From Cheiracanthium punctorium (taxonomy: Eukaryota; Arthropoda; Arachnida; Araneae; Cheiracanthiidae), in assembly GCA_038373885.1 (NCBI GenBank), contig JAWZYV010012403.1, forward strand, positions 62,001 through 126,000: a stretch of 64,000 nt of DNA. Direction: 5' to 3'. The position numbers were made by a program, and so were the translations under genes. A model generated the notes under the pieces. That model was not told the origin of the DNA and ran no database searches. It saw only the letters and a program-made list of their open reading frames with translations. How positions within the stretch are numbered: position 1 is the first letter of the stretch; every line of letters begins with the position of its first letter. This document shows positions 34,276 to 49,200 of the stretch, one piece after another.

Positions 34276-37200
34276 CTGTAAACAAGAAAAAAGACATTTA
34301 ATAAAGAATTTTTAACTGAAAATGGATACAATCTGATATGTAATTGTTTTTTACTTTGGCGATTAACTATTAACAGGGTTTGTACTCCTGAAAATCCTGG
34401 ATTTTGAGGACTGTGAATGCTATTGAGTACCTACATGTTAAGTGGCAGTCCTGTGTTCAGTCCCCAGCTCTGTAATCTTCCCGCATAGTTGGTAAAATAA
34501 TCAAACTTTTTTTTCCCCAATGGCAACTCAAAAAATCTAGGTATAGGTACATTTAAGATTATTGCATTCTAATGTTAATTTCAGTACCCAAGGATTCTGC
34601 TTCAAATTTTAATTGCTTCTTTTGCTCCAGCTCTTTCATTTCAAACTCTTAATTTCCTTTTTTTTAGCTTTTAGTTTTTTTCCATCTTGCTTTGACTTAT
34701 GAATACTGTCTAAATGCTTTTGATATCTTAAGCTCCTCGGACATTAGTTTTTTTTTTCTTTTCCCAATATTTAAACGTTCTATTCCTCCTGTCAGGTAGA
34801 TGTCATCATGGACATGCATTTGATTTATAATTGTTTGTTCATGCACGTTTCCGATTAATAAAGATTAATTAATTGAAAAGCCACTTTCGACAGTAGCATT
34901 AGATAAAATGAAGCATATTTTTATTGCTTGCCATAGTTCCATTTATTTCAAATTATTTACGAGAAAACTTTCATAAAAACTATCACAGACTCACAGAAAA
35001 AAAGGCTGAATTTTTCACGACCTCCGCCCCCGAAAAAAAATTATCAGGTAATTGGTCACATCAATTTTTCAATAATTAAAAAAATGTTAATTTGAAAGTG
35101 CTTTAAGGCAGACAAAATTATTACACTTATTTGAAAAACAGAGCTGCAAAATATTTTTCTTGGAAATATGCATTCTGCTAAGAGAAGACAACTGAATGTA
35201 GATGAAGTATGGTGACAAAGAATTGTTAAAAAGACGGAAATTTATTTTTGTCTGAGTTTCAGATGATTAAAAATGTGTGTACATGTCCGAAAATTTTAAT
35301 GCATATTTACATCAATCCCAGGAATGATAAAATTTGATGCTGAAAAGGCAGAATTCCGCTAGTAGGCGGAAAAGTAACTCTGCTTTTAACACCTTGCTTT
35401 TCAAGAGCAGAAGAATTAATTTTGAATTCTTCCTTCAATTCATTCTTGCTGAAAGAACACAGAGTGGAATATTGTTGTTTCGCTTTCTCTGCCACAGTGT
35501 CACTAATTTTTTTGCTGGTGTGTATAATTTTTAGCAACATATCAAACCTGGTTTGGTCTAAGTTAGGCGTATGGCTAATTACTACTGGATCAAGTGTGGA
35601 TAGTCCCCAATCAATTTTATGTTTCAAGGGCCATCTCTCAATGAGTTTTGATATCATTCCTACTGAAAACTCCAGACATTCTTGAAGAATCCCCCCCCCC
35701 CAAGCTCTTTACCTTTAATTTTAAGAGTCATTGAGCTGCAAAACTATTATTAACATTTTCTGCTATGACAAGATTTTTTGAGGCTGATGAGTCTATAGCA
35801 ACTAACTTTGCACTCTTAACGAATTTCTTCAGATACAATATATCTCATTAAGGCCTGAATCAAATTATAAAGATCTTCAAATAAAAAACAGATTTGATGT
35901 TTGGTAATGGCGGAAAAATGTTTCACATGCATAACAGATTAAAACACTGTTCTTTATGTGAAAAATATATTAACTTAAAGAGCAGAATCCTAATGTGTTA
36001 AGACATTTATCTGTACTCCTGGAAAAATTATATTTGCTATTGAAATTCACATCACAAAAAGTATGAACCCTGGAGTAATTGTTAAGGCTTTTCTTGGGGG
36101 AGGGGCAGAAATCACACTTGTTGTTCGGTTCTTGGACAATTTTCAAAACAAACTATGCAAGACTTGAAAAAATTGTTAAGCACAGAAATTGCATAACAAG
36201 CAACACATCAACAACACAAAGTTGTATCTATTTAAAGGAAATATTAGGAAAAAAAAACATGTTTATTCTTTCGAGTGCTATGTGACACGTTAACATTTCA
36301 TATGTTCCAATGCAATGCAAAAAACATTCAGCACTGAAATGGTTAAAATAGAGATTTCTTACAAGAACAACCTTTGTTTTAAAAAGGAAAAAAGTGTTAT
36401 GTTAATAAATAAATTTTAGGTCTTCAGGAAAAAAGGGAAAAAAAATGAATGTGGTATAAACTAGTAGTTTAAATACTCTATACTTGCAAATGTTCAACAT
36501 AAATAAAAAAATCATTATGTTTAAAAATAATGAAAATACAATAGACACTGCTTAATGTAATCCCAGTTAATGTTATCATTCGCTTAATGTTATCAATAAT
36601 CTCTGATTCGAATTAACGCAAAAGTAATCGCTTAATGTGATTGCTACATCGCTTAATGTTATCAAATTTTTGGCCAATTGGTTCATTTTCAACGAGAGAT
36701 TCAGGGCAAAGTTAGCGGGAAATCTCATATCAAGGAGGTCATTATATCATAATTTCATTGTCATTGGTGTAAATTAGTATGTAATATTGTATTGGGGGGG
36801 GGGGGGACACAAAAAGTTTCCTATTGTTGAAAGTATTTGATCCCCCTTGCCCTTAGTAACTTATGCCTATGTTTATTATGTTAAAGTAAATGTTTTCTGA
36901 CGAAATCATCCTCTTTGCACCATTACTATTTGCACCTTTTAAATTTACATCTTTTGTTTATTATAATCAATCACTTATAGTTATCAAAATCGGATCACCC
37001 CGATGTGATCACATTAAGTGGCATCTACTATATTGTGTATTTTGTTGCTTAAATAGATCTGTAACTATTGAAGTATCTATGATACTTAAAAATTGGGAGA
37101 TGGGAAAAAAAAATATTTAGGATGTGCAATGAAAACTAGAGTTCCAATTTACTTCACTTAAATTTCTATAAATTTCACTAAATAGTGTTTGAACAATTCA

Positions 37201-40200
37201 AAAACAATATTGAAATTTTATAGACACATTTTGTATAAAACGTAATGAGACCTGTTTTTACTTCCTTGAGCGAAGTATAAGGAAGTAATGTGATCGCAAA
37301 AAATTTCGATACCCTGATTGTGACAAAAAAAACTGATTTTGACTGCCTTCAAATTTACTTTTAAGAGATTTTGCAAGACATTTCATCAAACGCATGTATG
37401 TGTGTTCATATAAATGCTTGTGCAATCCATTTTGACCAGTTTTCCCCTGATGTCTGTACGTATGTATGTAACTTGCATACCTCAAAAATTATTGGTTGTT
37501 GAATGTTGATATTTTATATTTAGGATTGCTGTAACATCTAGTTGTGCACCTCCCTTTTTGGTTCCAATCAACTTGATAGTTTATTTACAGGGCCACCCAA
37601 AAGATTTTCCACACATTACGCTCTATGGGCAGACATTCATTATAACGTATTTTAGAGGTATTATGCTATTTTAAATAAATCCAAAGTGATATATGCTGTT
37701 AAGGATTACAAAATAAATATCCCCATCGAAAATAGAGTCTATCATTTATAGTCCTACAGGAATGCTAAAAAAAATTTCAACACATTACGGTCAATGGCAG
37801 TTTTAGAGACATTCAGCCATTTCAAGAGCAATACCATTGTAGTTAGACAATGGTCACATGTCTGGACCCAAAAGAATTTCGATACATTTAATATCTATGG
37901 ACATCTTCAATATATTACGCTTGTAATCTATCATTGTTTGGCCCATGCCCAAAATCTCACCATTTGTCATCAACCTTGGCGAGTTTTGTCGAAATATTGC
38001 CAACTTTGGTGCCAAGATTAATTTTGCATAACTCTAAAGCTTTGAACGATAGAATGTTGAAATTTTGTATTTAGAACAATTGTAACATCTAACTGAGCAT
38101 CTCATTTTAGATTGCAATTGACTGGGTAATTTATTTACAGGATCACCGAAAAGACTTTAAATACATTACAGCCTATGGATACCTTCAATTCATTAAAAGT
38201 CTGTGATGAATCACTATTTCAGTTATTGTCTAAAATCTCACTATCTCAAGTTTGTTGGCTTTTGGCAAAATAGTGCCCAATTAAGTGCCAAAAACAAATC
38301 TTTCAAAATCAGCCCAGCTTGATGATATCTCAAATATTTGGCTAGAAATCACTAAACCTTAATATTATTGCAGTATTTTATCTCTTTCAAACAAAATAAG
38401 TTTAGATGAAGTGCACCAAAAATATTTAGATTTAATAGACGTGCAAGGAAGTCATGTGGTGTTCATATAATGTGATTGTATGTTGAAGTGCGCAACCTTC
38501 AGGTAGATTTGGATGAGAAAGTAAGTTTTAGACCTGCTTCAGTGCAGTTTGTATTGTTTTTTTAATGGACTTCCCATCAACAGGTACTGCCAAACCGTAA
38601 AAATGCAACATTCTACTGAACAGCACTATGCCATTAAATTCTGAGTGGGACTCCAAAAATTGGTTATAGAGATGTTGGCCATGATCATGCTGAGTTGAAC
38701 TACCACCGACTGAAAGCTTCATTGTGAGACAATGCACCTTAACCTGTCACACCTGCTTTGTGGTCAATGACTAGTTGGCCTTCAAAAGCATCAGAATACT
38801 TTCCAAGCTCCTTATTGTCCTGATCTGGCTATGGCAGACATTTTTCTGTTCAATTGAGGGAAGACAACTCTCACAAACTACAACAGGAGTGTATATGGTT
38901 CTAAAAATTTCCGGAATTTTTCGCAAATCACTTCCAAATTTTTTCGCGGACAGGTGTGGATAAAAGGGGAAATCCGGAGATCCAAGCAGATTCTGCATGT
39001 GGATTCAAAAACATTACAAAGAAAATAAAAAAGACTAACAAGCAGGGAAATGTGTTTGCAGAAGTACAATGATGCCCAAGAAACCTATTTTGAAGAATTT
39101 TAACTGTCTGTACTGATATCTTCAATATATCCCTAAAATATTTGGTCTCATTACTTTTCACACAAACTATATATAGTATAAATTTTCATATAAACGACAA
39201 AACTACCTTGTTTGTATCACTTGTCAGCATCTTAATAATATCTTCAACTTCTCCTTTCTTAAAAAAAAAGGAAGAAATTAAATTATTGACAAATAAAAAT
39301 TGATTCAAATTGTACACACATCTTGATAAACAGTGATATCATACCTGTTTATATATCTCTGAAACACACTCCAAAATAACTTCATCAACTTTCACCATTT
39401 TTGAAAAATAGCACTTGACACAAGCTAAGAAATGAGGAATTTGAGACCTTTGACTTAAATTGACTAATTTTTTCCCTGTCTCGCATAAAATGGCTGTTGT
39501 ATCTAAACCAAATGACTAGAGAGAAAAAAAAAAAAAAAAAGTCTTAGTAATCATATGAAGTATTTAGTTTCCTTAACACATAAGAAAACATTTATACACT
39601 AATATGAGTCTGAAAGAGAATATATCAGAAAATTTATATGGATATACAGGGTGGTTGTAAAGTCAATACCTATTTTTAATTTAGCTTATCCTACAAATTA
39701 GCATTAGCTCTAGCTGGTATGTAATACTGTTTACCAATGTGAGGTTTACCATTTATGATTTGTAATAGTGTTAAAACAAAATATCTGAAGTGCTTGCAAA
39801 TGTTCCAGTTGAGATGCTAACAAGAGCTGTAGATTCTGTTCCTAAAAGATTCCATAAGTATGCAGAAAATGCAGGTGCATACATTGAGTTGTAACTTAAT
39901 AACCAAATGGTGCACCTTAATTTTCAATTCAATGGAAATAAAACTGCGATAGGAAGTTTACTTCTTGAAATATTAATTCGCAGGAACGGGTTTATCTGTA
40001 CATAAGTCCCAAAAATGACACGCCATTGTTAAACAAGCTTACATTTCATATAAAGTAGAAGTTCACATGGAAATATGATCTATGCTAAGCTCTCAGGTAT
40101 TAGCAAGTTTTATAAGGATGCATATTTTAAACTGCGAATTGCATGAGATTGTGTCTTACACCACTTTAAGTCTACTTCCTCAAAATTATGAAAATGTAAA

Positions 40201-43200
40201 GGATTGCAGCTTAAAATTCTGTCAATTAACCCAATCTCTCTCTCCAAATTTGGGAATAAGTATCAGATTTTTGATTTATTTAAAATAAAGTATAAAATAT
40301 TAAGATTTGTTTATTTTCTAAAACAAAGGACAAAAGGACTTTTTTTTAAACAAAGGAAAGTAGGAACAATTTTCTGGTAAAAACAAAAATAGGTATGGAT
40401 CTGCTATGCATCTCCTTTTTTCTAAATTAGCAACTGAGTCCAATGACAATTATAAAAAGTGCATTTGAGTAGAAGTGTCATTCCTACAAAGACAAGAGGT
40501 GTGCATCTGAATTGAGATGAGCATGTGCTTTATCAGGGTTCGTACTCATTTTTCAAAATGCAAATCCCTGAGTTTTCCCAGGTGATTTTTCAGGTTCTCA
40601 CAAAAAATAAACATATAAGTACTGAGTAACTACTTTTTTATTTATATGCCCCGCTCTAAGGTAATGAAATTAGGATAACACATGAAAATTATGCTCCCCT
40701 CAATTATAGCATAATCAATGGATTACATTTATATCAAACATTGTTTCATATTCAATTTGACCAATAAAAAATCAGAAATTATGTAAGAACAGGAGTAAGA
40801 AAGAATTTTCAAGACCTCTTCACTGATTGTTTTTTTTATTGGGTTTTTTTTTTTTTTTTTTTGGGGGGGGGGGGGGTCAGAACACAAGGCTATTGGTAAA
40901 AATTTCCATATCAGGGTTTCTACAGATTTCACAGCTTTTACTTCCCTGACATCTATCGTGCTCTTCCCTGACTTTATCTAGCATGCTTTCCTGAATTTTG
41001 CATTTCTATTTTTAATATTACATCCTTTAATTAATAACTTTTTATATATTTTGCCCCTTTTTTTACAAATAATAATTAAAATTAATATGTACAAGAATCT
41101 TATTTGACATCCCTGGATTCTAACAAAAACCATGTTTGATAATAATTTAGGATAAAATTAAGCATATTTCAACTGCACAAGAGATGCTCATAAAGAACAC
41201 ATTTTAAAATTATTTATAAGGTTAAATGAGAAAATGAAAATAAAACAATTTCTATACTTAGATTCAAACAGCAAATATTTTCTTGATTTTACCGCAAAAT
41301 TCAATTTTTCTTGCCTTTCCCTGACCTTTCTTCAATTTCTGCTAATTTCCCTGTCTTTTTTCCCCAAATCCCTGACCAAAACTCATTTCCCTGACTTTCC
41401 AGGTCTGTAGAAACCCTGCATATTCTTTAGAGCTAGCTAAGTAAAACCTAGCAATCCTATGCATAAACAATGAAATATTTAACAATATAGGAACACACAT
41501 TCTACATTGTACTCTAAGAAACATTAGCAGCGTTCGTAATACACATGATAAAAATATTACACAATCTAACTTTCTGCGCAGTACACAACATAAAGAATAG
41601 CCCCTTCTTAACCTTTTACAGACAGCTATGAGATCCAGACATATTTTAAATTAGTTTTTTGAATATTTTGTTTTCTAATGAATTAATTAAAACATATTAG
41701 TCATTTAAATGGGGGAAAAAACATACCATTTTCAAGCATGGGTCATTTCAGACTATAATTTACATTGGTTTCAAAAACTGGATATACTAATGGGTAGTTT
41801 AAATAATAAGTGAAATATTAAGTATTAATAAAAGATTTATTTTTGAATTTCAGTAAAGATATGAATTAAGTTTGAAAAAGGGAGGGGGGGGGGGTTTATC
41901 AAGATAGCTCTGTAAAAGTTTCTGAAAAGGGCTATTTTCATGATTTTTTCCCAATTTCTCAATAATGACAGAAACACAGCTTCTATTTAAAAAAAATCAA
42001 GTCATATTTTCACTTTATCTGCTAAATTTTTCAAGTCAATTTGGAAAAAATTTCATTTTTTAATAAATTTTTAATTTGATGTTCCTAATTGCGAACACTG
42101 GCCTGTAAAAGGTTAATTCAACCAACCATACTGAGAAATGGGAGCAACCTCAAATGCTCAGAACAGCAGAGACAAAATGAGAAGCAAGTTTGCCACTTGT
42201 CTTAAGAAGTTGTAAGTGATGGATGATTCATCTTGTACAGATCCATTTCCGACTGTGTATGTGCATCATTAGAGAAGTAGTTGGCCACTGAATAAGGTGA
42301 AGGCCATAAAATTAAAGAGAGGGGGTAAATTTACTTAAAATTCCAGGGTTGAATCTGGATTTTCCAGGTTTTTAAAGGAAAATTATATTTTCCAATGCGA
42401 TTTCCCTGAGTTTTAAGAGCTGATTTTCAATTCCCTGAGTTTTCCAGGTTTGCCTGAGGACATACGAACCCTGTTTATGAATAAGTTTTTTAAATTCAAA
42501 TGGGTGTAAAATGAGTTGGCCAATTACAAAACTCGTTATGTACCATCCATATATTTTTTTTCAGGAAATTAAAAAAAAACTTCTGTAGAGTTAACTTTTT
42601 GTGCTGATTGCTTGAAATTGGGCATTTTAGTGCAACAGCTTGTCCTGAATCCAATTTCATCAGTGTTTTTTCTGAATTTGATGTAGTTTTCATGTTATTT
42701 AACTAACTGATTTGGATTTACAGAGTTTTGCCGCTGTATGAAGAATTTTTCAAGTTTCGAAACAGTACAAATCCATCATTAAGGTACAAAATCATTTATT
42801 GCAACCCCCAAAGTCATCACATACCAGATGAAAAGTAGAAATATGGATTAGGTCAATTTTCTACAAGCAATCATACAGAGCTGATGCTATCTCAATTGGC
42901 TCTTTTTTAGATGCATATTTTTTGTCCATGCATAACAAAAAAGTGTTTTCTTTGGTAGTTGGCCATCGAATGTCCAGATTGTAAAATTGTAGATATAAGC
43001 TTGTCATGAATTAGCTGCCTAATCTAGTACCATGGGGGAGAGGCAAATTTTTACAGCAGTCGAATGATAAAATGATTAAAAAGTTGAATAATGTTTTTAA
43101 AAAAAGATAAAAAATTAACTTCACAGTAAAATACACAAAAAGCACAAAATACGGTGAAAATATTGATACAATGCTGGTAATAACAAAAAGAATAAATAAA

Positions 43201-46200
43201 AGTCCTGAATGTAATGCTGCTGGGTTCGACTCATCACTCCCGGTGCATCTGGCGGCCATGTTGAAATTTTGATAAAAACAACATTTTTATCTCTAATTAA
43301 AAGGAAAAAAATTTTTGTACAGTTCGAATGATCTCTAAAAAATGAACCTTTTTCAAAGTTGAAGGTAATTTCAACTCAAAATATCTAGTGAGATAGCACG
43401 CCTTGAAAATTTAAACACAAGCAAAGCAGAGATCGACGAGAGGTGGTGACATCTATGAATTATATTGTTAACTCTGTCACGAAGCGGTGCGTGTGGAATC
43501 ATTCCTCGATTCTTTGAAAAAAAATCAAGGAACATAATCCCTGGTGTAGATCGATTAGATGACATTGTATACTGGCGAAAATACTTCTTTTGAGTGACAA
43601 GCAATGAATGCAAGGACAGTTTTATTTGACATTCTTCAGGGACGGTAGACAAGAAAAATGTATTTGTTATTGTTTGTGGAAGTTTTTTTTTTTTTTTCAT
43701 TGATCTCAGCCAAGTGTTTTTCAATGTTAACGGTGTGACATTTGTGAAATGCTATTTTAAAAGTGTTTGAGTGTTTTAGATTGTTTTGGAGACAGCATTT
43801 GTTTAATTTTGAATTCATTTAAACGGATGCATTTTGATTTCAACATTGTTGGATCGTAATTTTTATTTCGATTGTTTTGGGACATTTATTTTATTTTCGT
43901 CATAAATTCATAAGCGTATGTTTAATTTTCAAGTGTTTTAGATTGTTTTTGGTGACATATAAGCATTTGCTTAGTTTTGAATTCATTTAACCAGATGGAT
44001 TTTGATTTCAATGTTGTTGGATTTCATAGCTTTTATTTAGGTTAATTTGGTGTCGTTTATTTTGTTTTTGTCGTAAATCTATAATAACTAAATGGCAGAT
44101 GACCCGCAGGTTGCAAATTTCGGTTGTGAAGAGGACCGTGTGCTGTAGGTTGCACAAGCCAGTCATGAAGCGGCCATGGTGCTCTAGGTTGCACATTTTG
44201 GCCGCAAAGCAGCCATTGACGGCCAAAACTTGTCGCCGAAGGCGGCTAGTAACAAAAAGAACAACGGAGAAAAAAAGCTTGAAATTTAATTAATTTTGAT
44301 GCGGGTAAAAACAAATGGATATAACAAATTATGCGGCAATAACCAAGATGAATTTACAGAATTTTGCAGCAGTATAGGGTTTTCTGAGCTCTATTTCAGT
44401 AGTTTAGAATTTTTTTACCGCATTTTTTAAAACAGGAATGCACAAAAGTTGATGTAATGAACAAAATCACATTATATTGATTTTTCATTTTTTGGATTTA
44501 ATGAGCTTTGTATTCGGTTTGACTCAAATGCAAAGTTTTTTTTTTCTCGTCAGTGGCGGCTTGTGACCTGTTTCAGTGATGGGGCCCGAAAAAAAATAGT
44601 GCCAATTAAAATCACGAAAATATATATGTAATAATAAAATAAACTTTGCTAATTTAACCTAATTTAATTTAATGTTATTTGAAAAATCCTTCTTTAACCT
44701 TTTACTCTTACTATAAAGTTTGTTTCTCGGTCACACAAATATTACGCTCAGAGACGTTTTTTGAAGTTCCATAAGGAGAAAATTGTTGATTCAACAATAT
44801 CTTCACTTTCCTGTGGTTTCATTAATACGTGCTTTTAGAACTCCTGGGTAAGCAGGTGTTTCTCATGTCTTGATTGACAATCTAGTTAACTAATTACGTT
44901 TGAGAGTAACGCCTTCCTGATCGTGCTGCACCCTGCCAGCGGGTGTAGTAACTAAGAAGTATTTAAGCAAGAGCGCGGAAATTTCGAGAACTTCGTCTTA
45001 ACTTCGCGCTTAGCTTTTTAGGAGTTTGGAACGTATAGCTTAGCTTCGAGCCTTTAGACTGCGATGTAAGAAGATAGCCACGGAACGAATAAGGTCGCCG
45101 GCCCGACTCCTGCCCTCTGTCTGAACTTTGAAATAAACTATTTAACATAGAACCCCGATGGATTTGCGTCAATCATTCCAACAAGGGATGGCATAATGCC
45201 ATTCTTTACATATATACATATAGAATAACCTATCCCCACGTGCACACAGCATAAGTATTTAAAATTTCTCAAATGACAAATAATTATCAAAATTACTATA
45301 CAACTTTTGCTATTTTTTACCTAATTACGTTAAATTGAAAAGTTTACTTTATTAACTGAACAAAAAGCCACATTTAATTATTTAATATTTATGTTCTTTA
45401 TAGCTGCCTGTTCATAATTTTTAGATGATTTATTTATTTTAAAATTAATATCAACATATATAAAAAAGATATTCATACATCACTTTTCGTAAATCAAGAA
45501 AACAAAACAGAAAAATATCTGACTGCGCTGCAAAAATACGATCACGTAAATAAAAAATGATTTCCTCCAAAGCGAAAAATTTAGCCAATAGTTACGGATT
45601 GCCAAAATTTCCCCTTACAGTAGTGTAGATCACCATGTGAGGGCCCGAAGACATCGCCAAATAAGCCAAGTTAATTTCGTGTCAATATGGCTTTTGTGCT
45701 CAATGCCAAAGATGTCAACCCGGTGAACGAAGAAAAGACGCCAAATTCAGGGCAAGCCAGCCCATGGCCCATGCATTATTTAGATGGGGAGGAAATCTTA
45801 TAACTATCGCTTTTTTAAATGGATAGTATTAAAAGAGTAAAATGCGAGCATTTTTTCAATGAAGGTAAATTATTGAAAGACCTGTCTTACATAATAGGAA
45901 GATACTTCGTTGATTTAGACGGTGATTAGTCAGTGGGGCCAGGCCCCTCTGGCCCTTAATGACGAGCCGCCATTGTTCCTCGTAGAGATTAAATCAACAT
46001 AAATTTATAATACTTATTCTTATTTTTTAAACAATACTATTTGGTCATAATAGTTATTCACATTTTTAATTATGAATTACAAGGGGGAAAAAGTAACATA
46101 ATTGCACAATAAATTAATGAAAGTCTCATCTGTTACTTTTAAATACATTAAATTTATTGCATAAAATACAAAGTTTATATGCAAAGAAGCAAAACTGACA

Positions 46201-49200
46201 TTTGTCTTGTATCCTTGTAAATGCTCTCTCTCTCTCTCTCTCTCTCTATGTATATATTTTTTTATAAAATAATTTCACAATGCGATAGTGCCAGTGGTTA
46301 TAATTTCTGTTCCATTCTATTCTCACATTGTTTAATTGTATTTTTTTTTTTTTTTTGGCTCAGCATTTCCCCCCCACTTAAGGTTTGTAATTCTTGCATA
46401 TGCTGTTACATTTTTTTTTCATGTGGGGTATGTCATATTTGCAGTATACTTTGTGTTTTACTTATTAGTTTCATATATATATTTGAAGGGTGTATGAGTG
46501 TGCACGTGACAATTTTGATCATTTAACACACACTTTTAATTCCAAATGATCAAACTGAAATTGTACTGCATTTAAAAAACAATAATTTAGTATATTGTTT
46601 TTTAAATGCAGTAGAGTTTTAAAAAACAATATAGTTTACTGCTCACAAAAAACCAATGGGGTATTGCAAGAGGTATGATATTTTTAGTCCTTTTGAGCTT
46701 AAGCTTAGCCTCATCACTCCCATGGTTTCAAAGACAACACATTTTCCTTCTTTGCTTAGTATTACTCCTCTTTACTGGGGCGCAGATAAGATTTTCAGAG
46801 CCCAGAGACAATTGAAGATTTTGCACTCCCTCCTATTTGTTAAAATGCAAAGTGGTAGGTTTTATATAGAATTAGGTGCTCTTTGGGTGCTGTGTATGGG
46901 GCAGATGCCTCTCCTTGCTCTTTCTAGCTACACCTCTGAACCCTTATTGGTCTTTGAATACTCTTTGAGTCTATAGTTACAATTATTTAGTTTGGTCAAA
47001 CAACAAATTAAAAGAAATAAATGCAAAGAAAAATAGATATAAATAAAATACTCTAAAAGTGATATTGCAGAAACAAATAGAAGAAATAACCTGTATAATT
47101 TTCATAGCTAACTCAAATTCTCCATCAATATTTACGGCATTTAAGATAACCTGTAATAAAATAAAATAAAAAGATCCATAATTAATCTACTTTACAGTAA
47201 TCTTAATTTAATAAAAAGGCATATTTTATGTTCACAAGATCAAGAGAATATTCTGAATAACACTGTACTTAAAAGAATTTTTTTTTAATTTACGCCAGTT
47301 CAAATCATTATTCTTATTAAGTAAACTGTACCATTAAAGCCACTTGATATCTCTTTTGAGAGTTTCCAAATAAAGTTGGAGGACAGGTCTGCTTCTTGGA
47401 GACTTTTTCTTCTGAATCTACTTCTAAAAGTGAAGTCTGGTTCTTTTGTGTTGTGCAATGTTGCAAAAATCTTAAAACTTCTTCCTGAAGAATAACAATT
47501 TCTATATGTCTGAAAAGTTTTTACAAAGAAAAAAAAATTATTAAGGAATGAATAAATACTACATATCATAGAAGGTAATTTAATAAGAAAGAAATAGTTG
47601 TTCATGAAACAGATTAAGATCAATTTTATTGCAACTATCTCTACATTTAAAACTGATTTATGTCAGTACACTGTAGTTAAAATCCAAGTTTGGTACAAGA
47701 AAAATATATCTGTTGCTCAGAGGATTAATATTTTAAACAGAAATAGAAACTTATTAACTTTGAAACAACAAAATGGTAATAATATTTTCTTTATTATATA
47801 AATCAATAACAACTATCTGTTCATCTGACTTGAACATCTCTACCTTACAAAATCCCAAAATAGGTATTATTATACATAATTTCTATTGGTATTGCAAGTG
47901 GGCTAAAATTAACTAACTCATGAAAATTATCATTTTTCATTGCAGAATAGATAAAGAAAATATTTGTTCTGTAGTCACTGTTGCAGGCTATAACTGTTTT
48001 TTTATAAAATACCTTCACACAATAAACAACTACAACTGGTCTTTCATAAAATTGCAATTGAATGTAGTAATAAAAAATGAAAATATGCATGAACATCACA
48101 CCTTTCAACTTCTTGAGAAGAAAGAATTTTCACATTTTTACTTCTTTGAAGAAGTCCAGATGTAGGTGAATCAGGTTCTTGGATATTACTCAAGTATTTC
48201 TGAAAATGTTTCTTGGCATTATACAAAAATCTACTCCTTTCAATTAATTCCTTGTAAGAGGGTGCTGGAGCAAGGAAAAAGTTTATTGCACTTTTAGCAG
48301 CCCGAACATAATCCTATGAAGAAAAAAAAAAAAACAAATACTAGAACTCAGTGATGAATATACATAATATGGCTCACTTTAACTAAAATTTTCAAATCTA
48401 CATAAAAAACTGATAATGGACAGTAACAGCTTTATTCAGTACATTTAATTCATTCATAAAACTTAAAGATTTATTAAATTTCAACAAATTTTTTAATAAT
48501 TTACGATTCATTGTGGTATAAAATTCCAATTGTTTGTGTTCTATACAATTCTACTTAGACTTTCCAAATTGAATAAAGCATCAAACACTAAAATACATGA
48601 GGTGAGGGGTAAAATTGAAATGTTTTATAATTTTTAAAAGCCACTTTTTTTCAAGGCGTTTCTATATGTTTCAAACATAACATTTAAAAAACTTTTTTAA
48701 AGTACAAAATTAAATTGAAAGGATTGAATTGTGGACTCAGTCTTTTACCATACAAGAAACAAGTACCTTTAAGTATCTTTAGCATGTTGTTCTAAATATT
48801 TCCCATAATTTTATACAAAAAAATAAATAAAATGAAAATAAAAAATATCAGAAGTTTGAAAAATTAAATTAACTTTAAAAATTCAATTTGTAAAGGATTT
48901 TCCATTAAGAGTGATACAATTTAAAAATTGAAAAAAAAAAAAAAAAAAAAACACATAAATTATTCAGTGAAACCAAATTTTTCTTATTTTTTTGAAAGCT
49001 TACATTATGCCATTAAGTATGAAAATAATATTGTTCTTGTGAGCACCACGACTTCTCTGTACATACCGCATTCTATCAACCCAATTTTCCATCACTCTTT
49101 TACATAAATTGGATGTTATTTCACAAATAACTTGTTCAATGTTGGTTTTTAATTGCTCAATTGTTATTGGATTATCAGCATAAACTTGTGGCTTAACATA

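Larger units (their letters stand above)
40534..42473. mobile_element. CAGGGTT-family element with 5-bp duplication (outer)
   Basis: It begins CAGGGTTCGTACTC and ends CATACGAACCCTG, flanked by TTTAT on both sides (40529-40533, 42474-42478). The subterminal words TTCCCTGAGTTTTCCAGG recur at both ends. It contains two further insertions (40912-41418 and 41612-42112). A second copy starts at 63781 with about 200 bp of clearly matching sequence. No transposase is readable. Confidence 0.8.

Noticed and set aside
43371..43724. 117-codon minus-strand open frame
   Set aside because: No recognised domain; it sits in repeat-rich intron DNA next to a tandem duplication and may be an unknown transposon piece, but nothing positive supports it.
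47300..47623. 107-codon minus-strand open frame
   Set aside because: It overlaps the ZFYVE26 exon 47332-47509 in a different frame; the spliced frame matches spastizin, so this one is a shadow.
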